DNA from: Cotesia glomerata
Lineage: Eukaryota > Arthropoda > Insecta > Hymenoptera > Braconidae
Length of the DNA stretch: 64,000 nt
Direction of reading: 5' to 3'
NCBI RefSeq assembly: GCF_020080835.1
Contig: NC_058158.1
Span: forward strand, 4,154,001 to 4,218,000
Shown here: in pieces, positions 51,540 to 61,182 of the stretch
How the letters are laid out: every line of letters begins with the position of its first letter
How positions within the stretch are numbered: position 1 is the stretch's first letter
Translations under genes and position numbers: made by a program
Notes under the pieces: generated by a model
What the model saw: only the letters and a program-made list of their open reading frames with translations
Databases searched by the model: none
What the model was told of the DNA's origin: nothing

Positions 51540-51780
51540 CTCCTGGGTAATTTAATTATTATTATTTATAATTATTTATTATTATTATTACTAAATTGTT
51601 TATAATTATTTAATTATTATTATTTATAATTATTAATATTATATCATTAGTGTTATTATATTATTTAATTAGTATCATTTATGTTTATTAATATTATTTC
51701 ATTATTATTATTATCATATAATTATTTCGTTAATTATTATTATTATTCATTATTAATAGTTAATTAATATAGTTATTATT
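51540..51780. repeat. ATT-rich low-complexity tract
   Basis: Irregular repetition of TTATTATT and ATAATTATT words. It holds no gene. Confidence 0.85.
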
Positions 51781-52864
51781 TAAGTTGTAGATTTTCTACA
51801 ACGCTATTAAGGTCTTTTGTTAGAAAAGTTTCAGTTGTGTCGTATCACCATAAATTATACCGGATTATAATTTACTTGGTGATGCCAAACAACTGATAGA
51901 GTCTCGTCTGCTACAAGAACACTTTGAGAAATTCAGTTTGACCGAGTGACCCCTAAGCTTCATACCGCATTTTTAGCAACCTCGTACACGCATGTAAATT
52001 TAAGTTCTTTAAATAAAGTATTGTAAGAATATCTCCGTGCACTTCACTTAAATAATCAACGCCCTTACTTCCCAAAAGTAGAAAAAGAAAAAAAATACCA
52101 AGAGATAATTAATTTGTTTATAACAAATTGTTCATTAAATAAACAATGAAAATTGAAATAATAATCGAATTTTTTTTTTAATATCAAAGACCAAGATAAA
52201 TAACATTATCAATTATTTTCTATTCACGTATATATTGACAATATTAGTAATAACAAAAATAATTTGAATTTTCGCGGCTATGAAAAACAAGATGTCGGTG
52301 GTATAATAATAATAATGAATAAGTTGTTAAAAAATAATAATAATCGTACATCTTTTAATAACCTTTACGATCAAAATGGTACTGCTCAGGTCTGGTTTGA
52401 TCGTATTTATTTTCCGACACCGTCATCTACGCTCAAAACAGGCCTCGTTTTAGGCGGTAAATGAGACTTCAATGGGTTTGGAAACTTTTACGATGAAAAC
52501 AGACCTGAGATTTCGACTCGGGTGTTTCCATGTTTAAGTAGGTCCAGTTTTGGTCCCACAAGCGCTACGAATTTCCGTTTTCCTTGCTTTAGGGTTCAAA
52601 ATCGGACCTGATGAAAATAAAAATTAGATCCGATTTTGAACTCCTGAGTCCTCTTTTATTATTATTTTTTTATTAATTAATTTTAATTCCCTTAGTTGCC
52701 ACGACTGGCCCATGCCTGGTTACCAGAACTGTGCCCTAGTCAATTTTCAAGTCTGCCTCATGCTATTTGATAAGAAATAATAAAAAAATTAATATTTAAG
52801 CGTCATTTTTTTTTGTTTGATTTTAGATGTAGAGCTAACGCAAATTCAGACTGTTTGACTCTTA

Positions 52865-53764
52865 CACGGAAAGAACAATAACCCACTGTACATCCTCGTA
52901 TAGTATACTCCGTGGTATTTGTAGTGAAAAAAAATTTCAGACTATAGTCAATATCCTTCAAAGTATACTAAATTATTTTTGAACTGTACTCAGTGAAGTC
53001 TCCGATTTAATCGATTAATTTTTCTGGTTATATCGCGTAAAACTTCATGGGATATAATCTGAAAAATTATTTCGTGTAAATTAAATTATACTCTGTTGAA
53101 ATTTGGATTATGCCCACGGTGACTCCGCCAATTTTTTTTCTAGCGCCTGCGCGTAAAGTGCTGTTTATAATTTGTGAGTTATAGTCAATCAGCATATTGG
53201 ACATGAATTAAAATATAATCAGTGAATTATATGAGTGTGTGACTATTTATATATTTTGATATGTATAAATATTTTTTTCTTAGCTTAACATTTTTAAGTT
53301 CGAAGAGTCTAAGAAAAGAAAAAAAAATTTTTTAAGCCCAAATTATCGAAAAAATTGTGCTCTAATACTCCTTAAATGTTTTTAATGTATGTAATAATTA
53401 TTTAAAACAATATTTGACTAACCTAATATTTAAAATAGATAATAGATATGATAATGCTAAGTGCGCAGGCGCTAGAAAAAAAATTGGCGGAGTCACCGTG
53501 GGCATAATCCAAATTTCAACCGAGTATAATTTAATTTACACAAAATAATTTTTCAGATTATATCCCGTGAAATTTTACTCGATATAACCGGAAAAATTAA
53601 TCGATTAAATCGAAGACTTCACTGAGTACAGTCCAAAAATAATTTAGTATACTTTGAAGGATATTGACTATAGTCTGAAACTTTTTTTCACTATATATAT
53701 CACGGAGTATACTCTACGGAGTATACTATACGAGTATGTGCAGTTGGTTATTGTTTTTTCCGTG
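52865..53764. mobile_element. 0.9-kb TIR element, copy 2 (core inverted relative to copy 1)
   Basis: It has the same arms as 34749-35635, starting CACGGAAAGAACAATAACC and ending with its complement. The roughly 310-bp core is the reverse complement of the core in copy 1 (for example CGCGTAAAGTGCTG is near the left arm here and near the right arm there). A clear target duplication is not visible. It lies inside the outer element that ends near 53953. Confidence 0.85.
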
Positions 53765-53953
53765 CAGTCAAGAAATTTTTTATTTTTAATTTTTTCTATC
53801 ATGAATAATTTAATTGTAGTTAATAAAAATTTATGAAGAGGCTAATATTGACGGACTTGAGGGTTCAAAATCGGAGCTATGGGACTACAGGGCTCTCAGT
53901 CGGATCTATTTCGGACTAAAGGGTTCTATATAGGCTCTAAATTTCGACTCTGG

Positions 53954-56900
53954 TAGCGATTCTCAAGCTCATCCGGTTTTATTTGAAATTTATACAATTA
54001 TAATTATTTTATCATCGAACCGATAAAATTTTTAATAAAAAAAAAATTAATCAACTTTTAATTATTTAAACATAAAATTTTGAATTAATTATTTTAAATC
54101 AATATGAATGTGATATTTAATTGAATATATTGAAAGATTAAAAGAATATCCTTATCCAGGATTAAGGACAAGAATAAAAGATATTAAAAGTGTGGGTCTG
54201 TTTGAAATTTATTTATTTTTATCGAGAAATATTCATTTGATTTTTACCGACGACTGGATTTATAATAAAGTATCACTGCTTCATGGGCAATATAAATGCC
54301 ATTTACTTTAATTGGTAGCTGTATACTCTTGTCTTTTATTTTTATAATTCTCGCCATACTGTCGATGCAGTATTTTTCATGATGATAATAATAATAATTA
54401 TTATCAACGGCAGTCTGACTCAATATTTATGCACAAATAATTGTTTATTCTTTTCAAAGAAATCGACAATTATTTATTTTATTAAAACAGTCTTCCAAGA
54501 GTTATAAAACATGACAAGAATGATGTACCAGGTATAAATAATGAAAATAAAAATACATTTAAATCCTGATGTATCGCTATAAAGATTAACAATACCATCT
54601 TGCTGAATAAAATTTTAATCTTTTCGCAAAATTTATTTCATTTAAATTGTCAAAAAATGTATAAATATCTCAAAAACGACGTCCGGTCCCGATACACAAA
54701 ACTTTAATGAACGCCAGTATCTCACCCTGAAATTTAATATCAGAATATATAAAAATAAATACATATTCATGAATATGGCTATCGAATTTTATGAATCACA
54801 CTTAAGTTTCACCGTATCACTGCTATGCCTAATTTTATTATTATTCCAACTCAATAAAATCAATTGCCCAATTTAGATTCAATGATATATATTCAAAAAG
54901 AAAATAAGCTGCAATTTAAATAATTTTATTCAACACGTTTTATCATCAAACACAAACATAAATTTAATATTATTTTATTTTTTGTTATTAGTCTCATTTC
55001 GTATTAAAATTACCACTTACTTTAGCAACAAAGTCTAAAATCTTATCCTTGTACTACACATTATAATAAATCGATATCATTATCCTCTCTCTTTATAATT
55101 TTTGCATTATATATATTTATAAAGTACCAATTACTTAGCAACAAAGTCAAAACTCACTTTACTTAATATTGAACATCACCGATTTTTTATTTTATTTCTT
55201 TTGAATTCGTTCTGGAGAATCAAGTTGACTAGTTTTGAATTATATTTTTATACACAATCATTAATTTTGATTTATTTTCTCTTGTTTTATCACTTACTAC
55301 TTATTACTACAAATTGTAAAAATATTTTTGCTTACTTGTTACTTTGTATCCTTATTTCTTAATAATAGCTTCGAATGATCAGCCGTGATTTTCATGAAAT
55401 TACTTTCGAAAGTTGATTTGCAGAATGTACTTTTTTTGTTCATGCTTCAATTATTTTATCTCTTCTTATTTCTATTCGTTGTAATTACTATCGTGTGTGT
55501 ATTTTTTGAAGAAACAAACGCGTAATTTTCAACCCCAAAATCGTTTGTATGCAAAAAAAAATGTATCTTTTGTTTGTTTGACTTTGCGGACATACTCTTG
55601 ATGTACTTCGGAAGCAAATCATTGAAAAAACCTCAAAGTAATAATAACACGTTAATAAAAAGCAAAAAGAAATGGGTTTAGAGTTGCTTTCATAACACAG
55701 AGCTAACAAGTTTGTGATTGCAGGGTGGCCTCACAAAACTAATGGCCATAATATGTTGCTGTTGATCGTCTTTCGTCTTTTGACTTGGCATAAACATTTT
55801 TATTTTTTCTCATTATTTCTGTCGCAGTGTATACACGCTTTACTTCTTATTTCACTTCATGCGAACCCAAGCTTTGCACATCCTTCAGACCCATTTATCC
55901 ACCGATGATTGCTAAGGGTATATTTGCGCATGTTCATTCATATCCGGTGTTCAAAAACCTTTCAGTCAATGCAGCTGTCAATCAAATTTTGACTTCACTT
56001 GGTTATTTTTTTAATGAGGTCCAACCGAAAACATTCTACCCATCCACATTATGTTGACAATTGTTCCTTCTTTTGTTTTCTTTTTTGGATACATAATGTT
56101 TTTTCGGAAATTGCCTTTTTATTTATGCATTTGGTAAAGTATAAGTTTCAGTTTTGAATAAGAACACCAAAGTACACATTGCAATATATTTTTTCTTTTG
56201 AAGTGTAATTCCAGGATATTTAAGAAAGAACCTTTAAATGAAACTGTAAACTTTTGAATTTTAAGATTGAACAGAAAGATAAATATTCGAAAGAAACAAA
56301 CCCTGTTCCATTTGGTTTTTTAATTTTTATTTACTAGAATTTATAAATATTAATGAAGGAAAATTTTCCCAGGTCAACACAAAGTTATCGTGTTATCAAG
56401 AACTAAGTCCTTAAGGATCATATCGGCTTTTTATCTTAGGTCTATACTTATCTTATTTGTATGTTAGTTTTCTGATATCTTTAAAACAAATAATAAATAT
56501 TTGTATTTGAATAACTGTTTTACCATTAAATAATCTTTAAAAAAAAAATCATTACAACATATAATTTTTTTTTTTGACGAAAAAATAATTCGCATTTTCT
56601 ATTGGAAAAAAATTGAAGTTTATCCAAAATGAAAATATTTCAGAGCTTATACATGCTCAAATATTTTTTTAGGTTTTTTTTTTTTCATGATTTAAACCAT
56701 TCTTAATCAAATTTTGAAATATTTTAAATGTTTCTTCAAACTTACTACACAGAAAAAATCAATTCCTTAGTAGAGAAAAAAATATTCTTAATTTGATCAA
56801 GAAAATATTTATAAAAAAAATAATAATTATCTTAGGCGAAATAAATTTTCTTGCTTCAATAAAAATTTTACTGGTATCAAGACTATTCTTATCTTCCTAA

Positions 56901-58390
56901 TCGGTTTTCTTGGTTTGAATAAAAAATATGAGCATATTATTTTTTGATAAATTAATTCATTCATTCGTTACATGTTATTCCTGTATTTAAATAAAAATAG
57001 ATTTTTACCCATAAAACTTACCAAGATTGTTCAATTACACTCATTACTACTAATGTAGCAAGTATCCACTTATGGAATAATCCATAAATAGAATCCAGCT
57101 GATAAATAATAATATTCTAAAAAAATGATTTTATAAAATAAAAATATTTAATTAATCAATTACTCGAAACAAACATTAAGCATATATGTTAACTTTAATT
57201 CAGAAGAAGTCTGAGAGAAGTTAAATTAATTAGTACAAGAAATAAAGTACAATTAAAAAAATTGATATGTCACACGGCTAATTATTAACAGTTAATATTT
57301 ATAACATCTCAGCGGGAATTATTTATCATATGCACACCCGTTGCGCTTATAATAATAACAACAATATAATAAATGTATACTATCATCAGGATTTATATTT
57401 ATATTTATACATCTTAATTATTAAAGTTGAAGTAATTAAAGTAGTAGGCGTTTGTATAAAATATTAAAATTATCACTAATGTCACGCAAGTTGAGCATTT
57501 GATAACCAACCCATTAAATCATACTCCAAGACAGCGTATGTAATTTAAATACACATGTCTTAAAAACCTTCTGTTGCTTATTTGTTTTATATAATAATTT
57601 TTCGTTTAAAAAAAAATACATATATATTTATTATTAAACAATATTATTTTATGATTTAATCCACGTATTTTTATTTATGTAAGATGACTTTTCGTTAAAT
57701 ATTTAATCACGCGGCCTTGATATTATTCTACTACAGACTTGTCGCAACAAGTGGATTATTTAATTTACCGGTTATTGCGTCTCATCAAATTTCTTATCAC
57801 CAGTAACCCACTCAATTTTTTATCAATCGATTCTCACATAAATTTATAAACTTGCCTATTAATTTTTCTATTTATAATTTACAGTTTACTGAGCAAATAA
57901 TGTGTCTATTTATTTTCCGAGTAATTATTTTAAGTTCTTTTTAACCAAAAAGTCGATCTATCCATACATTGAGCAACACGTGTTAGCAGTCAACGCATTT
58001 TGTTATTTAGTGTACCGTTACTAAAGTATACATATCTAATAATGAAAAATACAATAATAATAAAATAATACAATCCACATACATTCATATCAAAGCCAAA
58101 TAAAACCAATTTCGAATTTGTTCAAGCAACAAAAAATTCAATAACTTGAAAAAAAACAAAGTTTAATGAATAAAAATAAAAAAACAGTAGTCATTCAATT
58201 GCGACCGCATTGAGTAGCCGCTTGAAATAAACCCCGTGAGACAGCAATGAAGCTTTCAATGATAATCCAACAAATAATTACAAAAAGTACATAAGTTTAT
58301 AAAAATTTTATTGCAAAAAATAAATTAATGATGATTGATAATCGTAAAAATCAGTGAAAAAATGGCTTATTGGATTTTAGCTTGTAGTAC
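53954..58390. other. Long gene-poor stretch
   Basis: Uniformly AT-rich. An acceptor-like TTTGTGATTGCAG at about 55711-55724 precedes two overlapping short frames (55714-56057) without motifs. Nothing else is supportable. Confidence 0.5.
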
Positions 58391-58930
58391 TCTTGGCACG
58401 CCTAATACACACGCCTAACGCGTGCGTGTGGCGTGCGCGACGAGCGTGCAGCGCGCGGGTACAACTTTTTGCCCCTACCTTGCGCGTTATATTCTCCATT
58501 ACCGTGAGTGTATCGGGTCCTTTCGGTCCGCTTATGTCCGTCTTTATCTTGCTTTTTATACTTTTATATATATACAGTGTATATAGAATTGTGTAGATGC
58601 AAAGGACAGAGAACGACAGAGCAACCTCTCCCCTCGCATCCTTGCCTCTGCCGGTATCAAGGAGAAAGAGATGAAAAGGAGCGAGATCGTGTGTAGTGAA
58701 TCTCTTCTCTGAAATTCAGCACAGCGAAGTGCTATATAACACAATACTACTCGAAAAAGGAGAGAAGATAGAGCAGAGAATGATCCAGCACAAGTAAAGC
58801 AACACAACACTCATTTGATTCATCTCAGCTTCTCTCTCTCTCGATGCTCGCCTCTATATATAGACACAATATGGTGTGGTGTGGTGTAGAGTGTAGACCG
58901 TCCGTACGATCACTTACTGACTCGCGAACG

Positions 58931-58951
58931 CACCTGCCGCCGGTTCCCACA
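58931..58951. promoter_or_regulatory. Proneural E-box plus Su(H) site module, copy B
   Basis: CACCTG at 58931-58936 and GTTCCCACA at 58943-58951 (TGTGGGAAC on minus, a perfect Su(H) consensus) are separated by the same 6 bases of spacing as at 39243-39263. The shared core is CGCACCTGCCGC, two variable bases, then GTTCCCAC. The module lies in a GC-rich, CpG-containing block (58390-59440) whose 198-codon plus-strand open frame is rich in Ser, His and Pro and resembles nothing I know. Confidence 0.55.
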
Positions 58952-59569
58952 CTCGTAGCCCTCACGCCGGACGTGACGTCACGCGCCCTCCTCGTCCACT
59001 CTTCTCCTCATCATCATTCTCATCCTCTTGTTTATTCTCTTCGTCCTTCGTCATCTTCATTTCTACACTCTACACGCTCTCCTATCTATTCATCCCAACT
59101 CATCAGCTACCGGCTACCTCGGTACGCAAAAGTACACACACTCACTCTCATCAACTCTCCACTGTCCACTGTAAATACAAAGTCTCATCACTCTGCACAT
59201 CTCGCCAAGTCTTCCCGCTTAACCCCGACACGACGACACGTAATGCAGTTAATGCTCAGCTCGCTACATATTCACTTTATTATTATATCGAAGCTACATA
59301 CGTGTACAGACATGAGAGTACAGTCACTTGACTTGTTCGTAGAATCAAATGGGTTAACTCGGCCACGTGATAATTTATCTCATGTTGTATTATTACACGC
59401 ATACTGCTTTAATTTTGTTTTTATTTATTATGCTCAGTAAAAATTTTTAATTTTAATTTAGAACTGATTATTTTTAGAATTTTTTTTTGAGAAATTAACT
59501 ATTTTTTTTTAATTCTACATGTTAAAATTTTTAACAATTATGTACATTTTTTTGTATTTCTCATGCAGG

Positions 59570-59633
59570 AAAAGTAGTATCTTGGCGCTCGCTGTTGCGG
59601 TTGAAAAAGAGCTGTTTGCCCATTTTAAAATTA
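59570..59633 (+). other. Possible 64-base exon between acceptor and donor sites
   Basis: TTTCTCATGCAG ends at about 59569 and GTGAGT follows at 59634. Between them one frame encodes about 20 residues (SILALAVAVEKELFAHFKIK). Splice context is good but no neighbouring exon is identified and the peptide is unfamiliar. Confidence 0.2.
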
Positions 59634-59669
59634 AGCGTGAGTTTTTTCATAAATGAAACCGTTATTTGA

Positions 59670-60260
59670 GTGCGACAAGTAAACTTGTCGCACGCAAATT
59701 ATTCTTGGCGCATTCAAACTATCCTTGTCGCACGTAATTGACTGTGAAAACTGCTAAAATTAAAATAAATAACAAAAAAAAACACAATCTAACTGTCAAT
59801 ATTAAAGAAGTGAGGTTGACATTACAAAGCTCATATTTTTAACAAAAATAAAAATAATTAATTAATATTGAGCTGTTTAATTGTGATGAAAATTAATTTA
59901 ACAGAAATTTGATAATTTTAATAATTTTTGTGAAAAATAAATTATGACAAAAAAAATTTTTTTTTTAAATTGCCATGTAGGAATTTTATAACATAAAAAA
60001 TGCAATTTTTATTAGTAATTTTTTGGAACAAATTCGTTTGTTAAAGAAAATTAAAAAATTGTAGTGACGGCTAAATTTAATGCCATTTAATTTTATATGT
60101 TGATTGTTTCAATGTATAAATTTATTTTTTGTTAATTAATATTAAATACTTTGCATTTATTATCTGATATATTTGTTTTTTGGGACTGAGGGGGCTCTGC
60201 CCCTGGATCCCAATTTTGTACCCACATATATCACCGCATTGTCGCACTTGTTGCACATTA
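59670..60260. repeat. Dispersed CTTGTCGCAC motif, once as a perfect inverted pair
   Basis: GTGCGACAAG-TAAA-CTTGTCGCAC forms a hairpin at 59670-59693. CTTGTCGCAC recurs at 59724-59733, and close variants (ATTGTCGCAC, CTTGTTGCAC) lie at 60238-60257. A GC-rich hairpin (60182-60211, GGGA and GGGGGC arms) precedes the last pair. The function is unknown. Confidence 0.5.
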
Positions 60261-61028
60261 TACTATTTCTTTTAGTTTTCTTAGTTCTAATTTATTTTTT
60301 AAATTAAACCGAAAAATGATTAAATGAATTAAAAATCACAATGATTGAGTCTGATTTTATTAATTAGAAAAAAATTCATTTTTATTAAACTAAGCATTGT
60401 TCAAATTTTTTAGTCAACTTTTTATAAAATATTTTAAATTTCTGCAAAAGTTTGATTATTTTGTACTTTTAGATAATAAAAAATACAAATTAAATATTTT
60501 TTTGTAATTTTGAAAATATATATAAAGAACTATCCAAAAAAGAAAACGTAAAATGAACCATATAATTTTCACCTATGGGTTTTTTTTTACTTATTAAATA
60601 TTACATATTTGCAACATTTAGCTTATATATAATTCAAAACATATAGACCAGGAACTTGAAGTAGGATAGGTTATAATATCAATGAATATTACAGCGAGCG
60701 CGTGACTTGCATACCCACCCATCAGGGCGTCCTGCCCGTGGTATCAATATACACCTATTATGTACTATACCTACTAGCGTAGCCTCTATACACGCTAGTT
60801 TGAATAGCGTGCGAGTAATCACCGGTGATGTTAACTCGATTCATCTTCACGGGGATCGGAAGGCCCGCGTCCGTTTGTACTCGTTTAGAAAATTAGACTT
60901 CAATATACATATTACACATACGCATACACATATATTTATAAACCGGACGCTAATAATTTTACTTTTTTAGGCTATATAAATATATATTTGTTTTATATCG
61001 GTAATTATTTTTAATCCGGCAAAAAGTA

Positions 61029-61180
61029 CTCTCTTAAATCGAAATAGTGACTATAGTGACTATTCACTATTTTTGCAGTGCAGAGTAGATCACTAATTCA
61101 AATAGTGGTATACTTTTCACTACTAAATAGTGAATAGTCACTATTTCATAGTCGAAAGTCACTATTTCGATTTAAGAGAG
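61029..61180. mobile_element. 152-bp MITE with TA target duplication
   Basis: Ends CTCTCTTAAATCGAAATAG and its complement are perfect inverted repeats flanked by TA at 61027-61028 and 61181-61182. Internal TAGTGACTATTCACTA words are inverted too. The CTCTCT end and palindromic design relate it to the elements at 8337 and 17932, but the inner sequence differs. Confidence 0.9.
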
Positions 61181-61182
61181 TA

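Larger units (their letters stand above)
50030..52522. mobile_element. 2.5-kb inverted-repeat element nested in the outer one
   Basis: The left end CCCGAGTCGAAATTTCAGG is inverted at the right end finishing CTCGGG at 52522. Matching continues over AACAGACCTG and a TTTGATCGTA region (about 50030-50240 against 52330-52522). It resumes at about 50873-50990 against 52075-52200. The intervening left arm contains the tRNA-derived segment and an (AAT)n/(ATT)n palindrome. It has no transposase. Confidence 0.65.
49950..53953. mobile_element. Outer inverted-repeat element of a nested set
   Basis: The left end CCCGAGTCGAAATTTAGAGC is matched by the inverted GGCTCTAAATTTCGACTCTGG-type end finishing near 53953. 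Matching continues through AGAACC and the near-palindrome GTCGGATCTATTTCGGAC. Inside lie a second element with the same CCCGAGTCGAAATTT end (50030-52522) and a 0.9-kb TIR element (52865-53764). Related TTCAAAATCGGA words recur at about 52594 and 53862. No clear target duplication is seen. No coding sequence is present. Confidence 0.6.

Noticed and set aside
58844..59440. 198-codon plus-strand open frame, the longest in the window
   Set aside because: Ser/His/Pro/Thr-rich translation with no domain, lying over a GC- and pyrimidine-rich island with a Su(H)/E-box module. No splice sites or conserved pattern, so I read it as regulatory DNA.
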